Source: Armigeres subalbatus (lineage: Eukaryota > Arthropoda > Insecta > Diptera > Culicidae). Taken from it: a DNA stretch of 64,000 nt. Below, one piece after another: positions 1-11,449 of the stretch. Positions within the stretch are counted from its first letter, which is position 1. Every line of letters starts with the position of its first letter. The stretch covers positions 335,731,099-335,795,098 of the forward strand of contig NC_085140.1 in the NCBI RefSeq assembly GCF_024139115.2. Direction: 5' to 3'. Below the pieces are notes generated by a model, which searched no databases, was not told the origin of the DNA, and worked only from the letters and a program-made list of their open reading frames with translations. Position numbers and translations under genes: made by a program.

Positions 1-1090
1 CGTAGACCCACAATACACAGTAAAATATTATGAAAATTACGCACGACGGAATTCACAAATGAATGTAAAATTCGGTAACATAATGTGTAACAGATCATAA
101 TTTTAAGTTTCTGTGATGTAAATGATAAAATCGCTAGAACTGGAAATGGGCTTTCATACCGTTTCCATCTTCTATCCCTATACATACCTACAACTTGATT
201 AGTTCTAGCAGGTAACTGTTAGAATTCGAAATGAGCGAAAAAGTTCGTTTCGGCAAGAATACTACACCACCCTTTCATAACTATCACATTGGCAACCCGT
301 TAACCAAGACGAACCTCTGCCATAAAACCTTAACCCCAAGATTCCAATAAAATTCCGCAGGAACTCGTGGCGAGTGCAGAGGTGTTCTCGGCATGCAGTG
401 GACGAATAACTACATCGTCAATTCCTCCCATCCCCAATGACCGTGAGGACGTGGCCAGCGCCGTTATCGACTATCCAAAAATACTAGGTTTTTTTTTTTT
501 TGCTTTATTAATGTGTTTTTTTAATTCTAGGATTAAGTTCAACACAGAAAAAAATACTAGAGCCCTCGGACTGTGCACATTGAGCTTCCCATTGGTTCCC
601 TGTGCAATTGCGATTGTTCTGGTCGATCACGGAGTACCAACTACGAAATGCACGGTCATCATGCTCATGCTCATGTAAATGATAAAATCATTGAAATTTC
701 AATTCAATATATCTTAATTTTACATGATTCTATCGGAAACCTTGGTGTGCGAGCACGTGACTGTCAAAACAAATCAAAACAAACCCCATTCGATTTCTTG
801 CAAACCGCAGCTGGAATCTAATTTATTCACATAAGCGTTTTCCAAATGTATATATTCGGATATCCCAATAAGATAATAGTCCTGTTGCAGCTTGTCATCG
901 CTATAACTCAATGATGTTCGAACATTTCGGCGAGAAATCTGTGATGCATTCAGCTTACTGAGTCTCAAACTATTCCACCTCGAAGGAGTTTCCGTGTCAT
1001 GTAAATTTAAGCTATCGTTCAACCTGATGAAGAATTATTGAAGCACCCAAACGCTTAACTTGTTACACTTTGATTGACTCGAAATCTTGA
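1..1090. other. Unassigned AT-rich DNA with a SINE scrap
   Basis: Apart from the short SINE fragment at 133-232 I see nothing I can name here. The open frames at 367-678 (+), 573-821 (+) and 774-1022 (-) overlap each other, have no recognisable motif and include a long poly-T stretch, so I treat them as chance. Confidence 0.5.
133..232 (+). repeat. Fragment of the tRNA-related SINE seen at 1344 and 30652
   Basis: This stretch matches the reverse complement of the body of the two longer SINE copies, including the segments gctagaactg, ataccgtttccat and ctgttagaatt. It therefore lies in the opposite orientation to those copies. Both ends of the family are missing, so it is a decayed fragment. 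Confidence 0.6.
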
Positions 1091-1098
1091 AGCGGAAA

Positions 1099-1170
1099 TA
1101 TCTGATAGGCTAACAAGTTGGGTTCTCACTCTGCGGACCCAAGTTCGATTCTCATGCTCTGTTCCATTTT
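1099..1170 (+). repeat. tRNA-like sequence, probable SINE head or tRNA pseudogene
   Basis: A perfect B-box core (GTTCGATTC) at about 1143-1151 follows an A-box-like stretch (taggctaacaagttggg) by roughly the distance found in tRNAs. Downstream is a T-run rather than a cloverleaf acceptor stem. I take it as the promoter part of a tRNA-derived SINE or a degraded tRNA copy, not a functional tRNA gene. Confidence 0.35.
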
Positions 1171-1343
1171 TTTTTGTTTTCCAATAAAAATCAGAACTGT
1201 AAAATACCAGCACGCGTAAACTTAAAGCAACCTATAACTTTATGTTATTTAACACGGAGCAGATTTGTTACATCTACTTGAACGGAAATTTACAGGTTTT
1301 GTTCGTACTGTATAGGAAAAACTCGATGAGGTAAACTAGTGTA

Positions 1344-2297
1344 GCTTGAGCTTGATTGACTGCTCGTAGTTGCTACTCCACTAGGGCTCATTCACAAATT
1401 ACATAACGCAAAAAAACACAGATTTGAACACCCACCCACCCCTCCGTGACTTGTTTGTAACATTTCCGTCATACCCACCCACCCCCACCTGTGACGCATA
1501 ACGTCTTACTAAAATTTCACAAAAATGATAAATTCGTATTTCTAGTGAACTCTTCCTTAACTTCCTTCATAGTACATAACAATACTGTCAAATTTGAATT
1601 TAATTTTAAATTTATTTTTTTATATTATTTTATTATCATAAATGTTACCCGTAACAAAACTAAACAAACCCACCCACCCCCTAGTCAAACCGTAACATTT
1701 TGTAACGCAATATTATGTACCCACCCACCCTTAATGCGTTATGTAATTTGTGAATGAGCCCTTATGACCAGTTCAGCTGTTCTTGCACAGGTAACCAACA
1801 GATGTTTGCTTGGGACTAGCACACATCTTCAATGTATGTACAAGTACTGGTGATCTCATTTGTTAGGTCATACTGGCGCCTGCCAGGTCAGAATGCAAGT
1901 GAATGTAGGGAAGGGGGAGGAAATGATGATGCGATCACTCGCCCACTGCAAGCCGAATATACCTCTGCACTTGCCACGAGTTCATGCGGAATTTGTTGGA
2001 GTTTCTGGGTTAGGTTGGAGAGGCAGAGGTGCCAATGTGATAGGTAGGAGAAGGTAACTGATGGAATCTCTAATTGGATGTAGGAAACGAGCTCTATAGT
2101 TCATTTCCAATTCTAGCAGATTACTGTTAGAATACTCAAGTTGAAGGTATAGGAATAGTAATGGAAACGGTATGGAAGCGATTGCTAGAACATGAGAAAT
2201 AAAGAGAAAGATACAAAGTAGGAGAATGGAACGGAACGGAACATAAGCCCGATGAGTGAGAGCCCAACGCGTTACCACTCAGCTATCTTCGTCTCTT
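1344..2297 (-). mobile_element. tRNA-derived SINE, copy 1, carrying a nested MITE
   Basis: This element is flanked by a perfect 22-bp direct repeat (1322-1343 and 2298-2319), as expected of LINE-mediated insertion. On the minus strand it begins near 2297 with a tRNA-like A-box (tagctgagtggtaacgc) and runs to a tail with the repeated motif caagctcaagc at 1344. Without the nested 378-bp MITE it is about 576 bp. A second copy lies at 30652-31256. It is non-coding and would rely on LINE enzymes from elsewhere. The short reading frames inside it (for example 1832-2047 and 1982-2278) are chance. Family name not certain; possibly one of the described Aedes tRNA-related SINEs. Confidence 0.8.
1384..1761. 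mobile_element. MITE with 3-bp target duplication, nested in the SINE
   Basis: The ends are inverted copies of GGGCTCATTCACAAATTACA (1384 on) and its complement (ending 1761). It interrupts the SINE, whose other copy reads ctactccattatgacc without a break. Here cta (1381-1383) and tta (1762-1764) flank the insert, so the duplicated target was probably TTA. A TTA target and this TIR type suggest PIF/Harbinger; that assignment is inference. The inside is AT-rich and non-coding. Confidence 0.8.
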
Positions 2298-2420
2298 CTC
2301 GATGAGGTAAACTAGTGTAAAGCAGAAACGTGGAAGATAGTAAAGGCAGATTGAATACTATTTTTAAACATCTGTTCTGTAACGTTTGAATTTTTTTTTT
2401 CAATTTTTATTTGGCGGCTA

Positions 2421-2750
2421 GAGATGTCATAAAATTCCGATTAATCGATAAGTAACTAATCGATTACTTTTGATCCTTGTCGATTATTGAATCGATTAAT
2501 CGTTGGATAGTAATCGATTCAAAATTAATCGATTATCACAACGATGAATCGATCAATCGAGGTAATCAATCCAATTGCGACATCCTTATGATGTCGTAAA
2601 ATCCTGATTAATCGATTAGTAACTAATCAATTACTCTCGATTCCTCTCGATTGAATCGATTAATCGTTTGGTAATAATCGATTCAAAATTAATCGATTAT
2701 CACATCGATGAATCGATTTATCGAAGTAATCGATTAATTTGCGACATCTC
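2421..2750. mobile_element. TA-flanked MITE made of two ATCGAT-rich units
   Basis: The ends GAGATGTC and GACATCTC form an inverted repeat, and the element is flanked by TA on both sides (2419-2420, 2751-2752), as in Tc1/mariner-type insertions. Inside, a unit of about 165 bp is present twice in tandem. Each unit is packed with variants of aatcgatta, giving an unusually dense set of short palindromes. Confidence 0.7.
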
Positions 2751-2809
2751 TATTGACGGCATGACCCCAAACAATTATTAAATACTGAAGTGTTGAATGG
2801 ATGCATGCA

Positions 2810-3534
2810 TAATAAAATGTTAGCAGTGCGTCATTGGGCACGAAACCTCGCACCCTTTTCATAAGACCACATAATCTGGAAGCTTTACTTGCTACATGTT
2901 AAATATGAATATCCCATGAAAGGCCAGAAGTGAAGTCCCAAATATTTAAATGTTGAGACTTTTTCAATATGTAAATTATCAACAAATGGATGGCGTGGTG
3001 AATGAAAAAGCATGTATTTTGTTTTCGAAATATTGATAGAAAGTTGATTCCCATTGAAGTATTCAATCAGGCACACTAATGTCAATGTCTCAATAATTGA
3101 CTGGACCAGTGGCGTAGCCAGAAAATTGGTCTGGGGGGGGGTTTTCCGAACATTTTTTTTTCGAAAAAAAAAATTTCTTCTGAAAATTTTGTCTCTGGGG
3201 GGGGGGGTTTATGCCCAAAACCACCCCCCTGGCTACGCCACTGGACTGGACATTAAAATGAGGATGAAACAACGCTGTATCGTCAGCGAATAGTCTTGGA
3301 GTTCCTTTTAGTCTAAGGTTTCCTAGGTCATTGATGAAAATCAAAAATAATAAAGCTCCTATATTACTTCCCTGGGGGACTCCGATATCAACCCTTTGGA
3401 AGCTACTACCGGAGAGATAGCTTCGTATTAAATCGTTGGCAATACCCCTTATTCCATATCGATCAAGTGCACTAACAAGTTTTTGTGAGCTGGGTAATTC
3501 CAAGTTTTGCGCTACCTCACATATTACATTGCAA
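2810..3534 (-). pseudogene. Non-LTR reverse transcriptase fragment, CR1/Jockey-like
   Basis: The minus strand reads as the middle and end of a LINE reverse transcriptase. The first part (3503 down to 3244) holds GVPQGSNIGALLFLIFIND, the typical GVPQGS block, followed by LFADDTALF with the catalytic ADD. After the MITE at 3107-3243 the reading resumes with ISKTKYMLFHSP, FKYLGLHF and then LCGLMKRVRGFVPNDALL. Together they cover RT blocks 4-7 and the start of the thumb. The 5' part, endonuclease and 3' end are missing, and the frame is broken by the MITE, so it cannot make a working enzyme. CR1 versus Jockey cannot be settled by eye. Confidence 0.8.
3107..3243. mobile_element. hAT-type MITE with CAGTGGCGTAGCC termini
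   Basis: The element is 137 bp with perfect inverted termini CAGTGGCGTAGCC. A perfect 8-bp target duplication, gactggac, lies at 3099-3106 and 3244-3251. An 8-bp duplication is characteristic of hAT elements. It sits inside the LINE RT fragment and splits its reading frame, so it arrived after that LINE copy. The interior has long G and T runs and no coding capacity. Confidence 0.9.
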
Positions 3535-3585
3535 AGTTAGTTTAATATATCCTAAAACTTCCGCCTACACATTGAGTGCTATGTA

Positions 3586-3812
3586 CCGTCGTGCGGGGCT
3601 TCTTTTGACTCCGGGGGCTGCTTTGGATTTTTGATTTTCTAAAAAAAACTGAAAATAATAAATACCAAATTTGAAACAGAAAGTTTGTATCCAACTATCA
3701 GCAATATACCCGAATGGTGATAATGGCAATTTGAGATTAGTTAACGTTATAATTCTTGTTTCAAAATGTCCAAAGTAGCCCCCGATTTGTCAAAAGAAGC
3801 CCCGCACGACGG
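3586..3812. mobile_element. TA-flanked MITE with CCGTCGTGCGGGGC termini
   Basis: Inverted ends CCGTCGTGCGGGGCTTCTTT and complement enclose 227 bp, with TA on each side (3584-3585, 3813-3814). The TA target suggests the Tc1/mariner superfamily. No coding capacity. Confidence 0.85.
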
Positions 3813-3916
3813 TATTGTATGTATTTTATAAATACTGTATTTTTTTCAAATTGTGACGACTCATAGGCCCTGCGATGAGGGCTAATGTGACAATAAAACG
3901 AAACATAACTATGCAT

Positions 3917-4572
3917 TAGGGCAGTTCAAATTTCAAAAATGTTCAATTCCAACTCCATATGTCTATTAGCATCATTTTGATAATAAAGGAGTCCTGACAA
4001 ATTTCAGGCAATTCGGTGGCCATTTAGGGGTGGCGCGAAGTCAATTTATGTTTATATGGAAATTTGTATGGGAAAAACTTAAAATTTATTCAAGTCTCCC
4101 TACAACTGTCAAATCGTGATGAATTCAAATAAACATCCCCAACCTCCCTTTTTGGAATCTATATAAATTAGACCTCGGGATAACACATTAGTTATGAGGG
4201 GATTGAACGATTCTATTGATAGTATCAATATGGGACAAATGGCTAAAATGGTGTAATTGGCCTCAACGTAGCAGTGGAAATATAAATCAAAATTAATGAG
4301 TTACCCACTGGTTGAGCTCAAATAGATTTCAAAAATGGAGGTTGGGGATGTTTATTTGAATTCATCACGATTTAAGAGTTGTAGTGGGATTTGAATAAAT
4401 TTTAAGTTTTCCCCATACAAATTTCCATATAAACATAAATTGACTTCGCGCCACCCCTAAATGGCCACCGAATTGCCTGAAATTTTGCCAGGACTCCTTT
4501 ATTATCAAAATGATGCTAATAGACATATGGGAGTTGGAATTTTCGAACATTTTTGAAATGTGAACTGCCCTA
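3917..4572. mobile_element. Foldback element with about 250-bp arms and 8-bp target duplication
   Basis: The first 250 or so bases return as a near-perfect reverse complement at the other end, from TAGGGCAGTTCA to TGAACTGCCCTA. The 8-bp repeat ctatgcat flanks it (3909-3916 and 4573-4580). Long arms plus an 8-bp duplication suggest a non-autonomous hAT derivative. The minus-strand frame at 4365-4580 lies in an arm and is not a gene. Confidence 0.9.
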
Positions 4573-4580
4573 CTATGCAT

Positions 4581-7529
4581 ATGTAATAAGTAAATTCAAC
4601 ATTAAAACAACATAAGCAGATTCATTGAAAAAGACACAACACATGTTTCCGAATCGTCGGGTAAAAACATAAAACCTCGTCTTTGTTCCTAAATAAAGGA
4701 CTGAAGGCCGCAACCTCACATATCGCAAATTAAGTCGAATCATTATTATTCATTTCTAGGTAAAACACCAGAATCAGTATATTTATTATATTTCAATACA
4801 TTAGATTTTCTTAAAACTATTTACAATTCATTGAGGGCAGTTTGGTTTTAACCTAATTAATTTCAACTATGCTTGTGCATCACTTTAGTACCAAAAGGCG
4901 GAGCAAGTCAACCAATATTAAGGATCTTGTAGAATTGAACATATGAAATAAACCAGCCAAAGGGCTGAATTGTGGTCATTCAATAGGAATTTTGAGCTGT
5001 TCGCAAAAAAATTAAACAGGAACTGAAAGTAAAGTAGACATAGTTTCACTAAATTTGGGATTTTAATCGCTGAGTATCAGTAAGAGTTAAAGTTTATGCA
5101 GATATCGACTACCCACCCACGATTCTGCTTATAGCAGAAATTTTCCAAATAAAAGAAGAAACCCCATCAAACAACAACAATAATCAATGACGCCCACCCT
5201 TCTCTGAACAAAGTACTCAACAGTAAGTGTGAAAAAATAAAAGCAATTTTATTTTCATTTCCTGTGTTCGTTTGGGAAACTTTGCCAATAAAATCCACAG
5301 CTTTATTGTGTTTTTGGATTCAGCTCGTCCTCATCATTCCCCAATCTGTCTCCACCCTTTGCTCCGATTCGACGGCATTAGACGTGGAAAGCTGAAGCAA
5401 TAAAAACCCCTTCTAGGGTGCTGAAGATTTCCTCTCTGGTACCGTTTCCACTGAGGAAAGCGAGAAAGCAACCAAAGCGAACCCAACTCGATTAGATCGG
5501 ATCTGCAATTCCATTAGAGTAATTGAAATCCGGACGCCAAACAGCAAAAACTTGACTCCGCACATACACACCATCCGCTGCGGCGGCTCCGGCTGCTGAA
5601 TGCGGTTCCGTAAATTACACAGCCACTGGATCGGGGCGCTTTCTCTCCTTTCAGGACTAATTTCGCTTGTAATCACTATTTTCCCAATAATTAATTTGTC
5701 AAACCAAGCATAACCGTACCAGCCAGTGTACGCATGGGGAACGAGACGCCGTGGATACGTGCGGACGTTCCAACGAAACTTGCAACGGAGGACTTGATTT
5801 ACTGGTGGTCATCGTCGTCTAGAGCAGCTGTGTGCACTGGAATGTCCAGCAATCCGTCATCGTTTGCGAAGGACAGGCAATCAATCTAATCCTGATAGAA
5901 GATGACATCCCACTGAGAATTCGATGTTTGTGCGACGACTGCTAACCCGAACAATGTTTGAAGTCAAAGTTGCAATTTAAAAAAAATCATTTGTTTTATC
6001 ATACTTTCAAACAGATTTCTAAATTTCACAACAGTACGACATTTATGCTGCTGACATCCATGAACATGACTATAGATTATCATTTGACTCTCACATGTTG
6101 TTCGGGATAACTATTTAGCCTGCATTGCGATAGCACGAATTTGATGTTCGGTGGTTTAGTTGCTCCAATGACAACGCATCAACAACCAGAACGATTCAAT
6201 TTGCAGGTTGAAGGTTAACATCAAAACATCGTATGACTAACTGATGAGGACATGACATAGTGGTAGCCCTAACTGGATGGAGTAGCCATCTGGAAGGCAT
6301 CCCATAGGCAGACTCGTATCTCATGCTGTGATGAGTTTTAATTTAATGATATATCTACAGCTCTGACAGGATCGAAAGGTAAACGTGCTGTCCGTGCACT
6401 TGTTTGATGGATCGGAAGTGGGCTCAATTTCTCATTGTTACTAATTAGACATGGTGCAATTAACAACGGGTACTATAATGCAGGGTGATTTTTGATTCCA
6501 TCAATCTATACATCAATGTGAGATATTTGCATCTTTGAATGACGAAATATGGTGGTATTATTTTTTGTTTTTGCTTTTCAAGATAGTAAACTAAAGTTTT
6601 CACTTCAATTCATTCTGATAAAGTCTCATTTAGCATATTATAAATGGTACATTAAATCCGTGAATACAATCCAGCGTGTTAGTAATTCAAAAAAAAATAT
6701 AAACCCTTCTGTTATTTGAGACATTCATAAACTTCACTTGGCCAAATGGTATTGTTGTTGGCATATTGTTGGAAAACCGCCAAACCCGTCATAACCGGCA
6801 TCTTTGTCGAAAGGTCGTAAAATAAAATTTCACGACTCGCATTCTCGTTGAGGACGCGGGCTCTTGGCAACTTAATGAGCGAGCAATCCTGCACCAAAAT
6901 GCGAAACAGTTTAGAATTTAGAGCGTTCCCGCACCTTGCCCAAGCGAATGCACAGCAGCCCGACACAAATGGCGCAGTTTTGTGGCTCGATAAAGGGGTT
7001 TAACGATTGAGAAATATGGTTTCTAAATTGGGTGGGTGGGTAGGTATCGAGTCGTAAAATCCGCGCAACCCGACGAAGACGCAGCTGCAGATTCAATTGT
7101 ACACCCAGACCCCACTAACTCTTCTAGTACGCGTGTTGACGATGATGACGACGAGACTTTGTGTGGATATTTAATTTCGTCAATCCGGAAAATGGCAAGC
7201 GGATAAATGTCCCAAGTGCGGTATCCAAATTGGATTCATAAATAACGACATTCATTATGGCTAGCTGGGAAGGATATGGTCCGAGTGGAGACACGAACCA
7301 GCTGCGACTTTTCCGCACTCACCGGGGGAGAAAAAGTAATCATCTGGTGAAACTTGCACCAAGGGGAAACAATATCCCGTCTTAGTAAGGGTATTCGGTG
7401 TTTTCGTTTACTTCAGATCAAATGTTTGAATGTAGGGAGCAAAATCGGTTTTACAAAAAATGAGATACCTACCTGGTTACCTGGTTGGCTACTGCGTTAT
7501 TGAGATAATTTGCATAAAAAAATCAATAT
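4581..7529. other. Unassigned, apparently low-copy sequence
   Basis: I find no repeat family, RNA gene or convincing reading frame in this 2.9-kb stretch. Two parts, about 5300-5900 and 6700-7330, have clearly higher GC than their surroundings. They contain only short open frames on the minus strand (5413-5676, 6712-6966, 6911-7096, 7124-7318), none with a recognisable motif. They could hold host regulatory sequence or an unrecognised exon. Confidence 0.4.
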
Positions 7530-9373
7530 CCCAAGTAACATTTTAAGATTTATCATGCTCTATAAAGAGGTTTTCATGACCAGTTGCTAATAAAACTAAT
7601 AACTCCACCAAAACCTCTTCATAACATCATTAAGATAGCCTTCCGGCCTAATGGACCAATCTAGAAGAAGTTATTAAAACCGTATTAAGAGTAGTAATAA
7701 AACTGCAATAAAACATTGTATTGAACTTGTTGCTACTCTATAAGAGGTTGTCATGACCATCATAAGAGTAACAATAAAACTTTTTCAATTTATAGATTAT
7801 ATTTATTGTCGTTCCAGTGCCTTTGTTTTTATTTTCACTAGATAACAATGTCCCCTATGTAAAGCTGATGTGTGGAAAATGATGCTTCTGATTTTACTTG
7901 TAATGGTTGATGTGAAGCATTTTTTAAGTAGTTCATGCATCAGAATGACATGTGCAACCAAATTTATCGTGAATATTGAGGTTGTAGAAGCTTAAAATCA
8001 ACGCGCCTCGGAATTATCGAATAATCACATGAAAATAGGAAATTAAATAATTATCTAAACTGCTCAAAATATTTCAATTTCAAATAGTTTGTTATAAAGT
8101 AACCGTGCTTTTATCAAAAAACATCAGAAATAATTAAATTCCACTAATGAATAGTCTATTTGATCGTAATGGATGTTTTTATTTCAATCACGGCTATAAC
8201 GTTAATCATCATTTCAACATGGTGACATTCCTTTTTATGAAAACAAAAAATCTGGTGATAAATAGCTCAATGGCTTTTGTGATAACCTCAATAATTCTCC
8301 TTGGTTACTTCATGACCGTTTTAAACTTGTTATAAAACTTTGTCATGATTACACTTCCCCACAACAGATGGCCTTCGGTTCGATAACATGCAGCCTAGTG
8401 GCTGAGGCGGTAAGCACTTTTTCATCCTACGGCCAACGATGCCAAATCTGTGGAAATTAAAGCTCTCGGCGGATTTGCGGATCCGTATAAGAAATCTACG
8501 AATGCTAGTAATTTCCTGAAATTAGTGAACCTACGAATATATGGAACATTACCAATTCGTATTTTTGGTATAATTTGTAGCAATTAAATATGTGTGTATG
8601 TTACAAGGGCAAATTCTTTAACCAGGAGGACATGTGCATGAGGAAAAATGCAAAAATTATTTCCTCCTCCTTCCCTTTTTTTAGAAATCAGAAACTCGAA
8701 ATCATCGTGAATTAAAATGATTCTTCATGAAAAGATGCAATTCAATTACGTGCATATATTTAACAGCATTTCATATTTATGTGTCTCATTTCCCAAATCA
8801 AAACTAACATAAGAGTTACAGTTCAATAATTTTCAAATAACCCTGCTCATAGAGCAAAATTACTATTGACAGAAATCGAATTGTTTTTGACAAACCTTTA
8901 TTGGTATTATTGGATAGCACCGGAGATTCGTATAACCAGGGGATTTTTTACTTGTCGTATTTTTTTTTCAATTTGGGAAATGAGAAGCATCTTAAGTTTA
9001 TCAGAAACACATGTCATTCACATTATGTCGGTAAAAATATACTAACCTCATTATGCGTCTTATTGAATGATTAAATTTTAAGTTTTACAGCAACACTGCT
9101 TTCCAAATTCAACATGGCGAATAGATCGAGTCACGTTGAGTAGTTTTAAAGCAGTGACACAAACTGGTTTTATGACGTATTTGAAAGCAATAATAAAACT
9201 ATTATTAAAACTTCAAAGCTAACAAAAAGTTTAGTTTTAAAACATGATTTATGAGAGTTTTATGGATATCTCAAGAGTAAAACCACCATAAAACAATAGG
9301 ATTTAATTATTTCCATAATAAAACCTTATTAAAATTCATATAAAACCCAACTGTCACAGAATTGTTACTTGGG
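7530..9373. mobile_element. Non-autonomous TIR element with CCCAAGTAAC termini
   Basis: The left end reads CCCAAGTAACA and the right end TGTTACTTGGG is its inverse. Subterminal regions on both sides are rich in short motifs such as aataaaact and ataaaac. The span is 1844 bp. No target duplication longer than AT is visible. The 62-residue frame at 8147-8335 has no recognisable domain. Superfamily not determined. Confidence 0.6.
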
Positions 9374-10069
9374 ATCACTTATAAGAGAAATAGGATAAAA
9401 TATTTTTTTTGCTGTGAAAATTCCTCAAAACAAAATACGTGCCTAATAAATGCCTGATTTGGTTGTTGCTCTCGACTGTGTTCAATTGTTAACGACGGAG
9501 TTTTTGAGAAAGAGAATCTAGAACGAGTTTCACGTCTTCTATCTAGTGTTTCGGTATATGTTTTTGACCTTTAGTAATTTAAACACAAATAGGATGATGT
9601 CGATAATAAGTTTTGATTCAAGTTCTGCCAATTTTTTTCCCAGTCTACATTCGGAAACTCAGTCCCAACTATGGGATTAATATTCTGTTAGGTAAATACA
9701 GTAAGGCCGGAGTGGCCTGTGCTATAGGTATATAAAAGTAATCACCTCTCAACTTGGTCCATGGGTGAGGTTGAGGCGATGGTCCGCAAATCGTCCATCG
9801 TCTCGATCCACCTTGCTTACTGCGCACCTCGCCTTTTTGTGCCCTCAGATAATAAATGTTATTATAAATGTTAGTTGCCAAACAGAAATATATATTTTTT
9901 GTCTTTTTCGGTTGTAGTTGCAAAAAATATTTTGAAAATTCCAATAGGAATGATAAATTCCTAATAAATTATTATTCTTGGACATTCGTGTAATGTGTTG
10001 AGCCTTCGTAAGTCAGTCATATACTAGCACTAGGATTTATTTGATCAGACATTGATTGATTGATTGATT
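9374..10069. other. Unassigned AT-rich DNA
   Basis: No feature recognised. The minus frame 9669-9944 has no recognisable motif and I do not regard it as a gene. Confidence 0.4.
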
Positions 10070-10316
10070 GAACAAATTGATTGTTCTGGAATTTGAATTA
10101 AATGGTCTACCGAATCAACCACGACTCACATGCTGTTCCAAGCCACGTTATCAAGCCAAATATGTGCTCCGAGTATTTGTCTTGCATTTGCGTCTCAAAT
10201 CCAGGAGTTTGAACCAAATGGTCTACCGAATCAACCACGACTTCCATTATATCTCCAGCAAAGATATCAACGAAGTAATGTTTTCTTCTATGTACAAATA
10301 TTCCAGGAGCGGGAAT
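10070..10316 (-). repeat. Isolated copies of the 152-bp satellite unit
   Basis: The phrases aaatggtctaccgaatcaacc, ctccgagtatttgtctt and gcgtctcaaatcca are those of the 152-bp unit that fills 49.9-61.0 kb. Here about one and a half units stand alone, in the same orientation as those at 49.9-53.0 kb. This shows the unit is dispersed and not confined to one array. Confidence 0.75.
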
Positions 10317-11449
10317 AAATGAGTCCAGCACATCAAAATTATTCTTATGAACCTATATAAACCAAAAATTTGTGTATATGCCACTAGAGTGGCCCAAGCT
10401 TATATGGAAAAAGTGAAAAGTCTGGAATTTCAAACCTTGCACCCTTAAATGGCAGTTTGGGGGTCCCAGAGGCTCCCCTGAAAATTTCAGCTCATTCGGT
10501 CCAGTGGTTGGCGTGCGCAAATGGCTCAAAGTTTGTATGGGAAAAGTGATCCAAATGTATGAGGAAACGCAACCGTTTCAGTTTTTTGCTTCTAGGTGGC
10601 GCTGTAGTCGACGGATTCCTGTTTTAGAACCTTTTTTATATAGAGAAGCGACTGGTGAAGACCGGATGTAAATCCCTTTGAAATTGGCCAAGTTATAAGC
10701 ATCCAAAGTCGAGGGTGTCGAGCTTGTCCCCCAGGGGTGTTTAAAATGAGAGCAACGTACCACCGACCATTGCGGCGGCGATGCAGGCCTATTCGGTGCC
10801 GTGCGAAATTAAATGCATGATTATCACGCAATCTCGTGAATTTTTATCCGATTGGTAAATACTTTCCGTGCTCTGTACAGTAGTGTAGCTAGAGAGGGAG
10901 GGGGTGACTTACCACTGAAGCCAATGAGCTGAAGTTTTTAAGGGGAGACAAAATTCGTGAAATATTTGTAACGAGTTGTTTTCGGACATCGTGATGCCCG
11001 TTGCATCAATTTTAGAACGATATGATATAATCGTTACAGACAGAGGGACAGAAGGACAGAAAGACAGAGAGACCTGGGATATTATATAAGTTATATATTT
11101 TTCAATGTTTATGTTGTTATGCTTTTATGTTTCAATGTTTTTATAATGTTTATAGCATAATTTATTATCTGTATAAAACTACAAAGTTATCAACAAACAA
11201 CACTTATACTTATATTAATTATTTATTTCAACTGCTAGGCCTTCCTTTATAACAGAGCGAGTGCAACCTGGAAAATTTTGCCTATGCTGTTGAACAACTT
11301 TGAGAAGATTCTGGGTCGAAAAAAGCCAGAACGACTAGTTCTTCACTCAAGTATCATAGATGATTTGCAAATCTTGAAGCCGCAGCCAAATACACATTTC
11401 TTGAATGATCAGTGAAAGCACCTCGTAAAGTTATCATTTTTTTTTGCCA
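10317..11449. other. Unassigned DNA with a MITE-like block
   Basis: The part at about 10385-10560 (tggcccaagcttatatgg onwards) resembles mosquito dispersed repeats but I could not find its two ends. The frames at 10578-10831 (-) overlap one another and have no motif. From 11000 to 11250 the sequence becomes AT-rich with a short GACAGA-type simple repeat near 11040. Confidence 0.35.
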
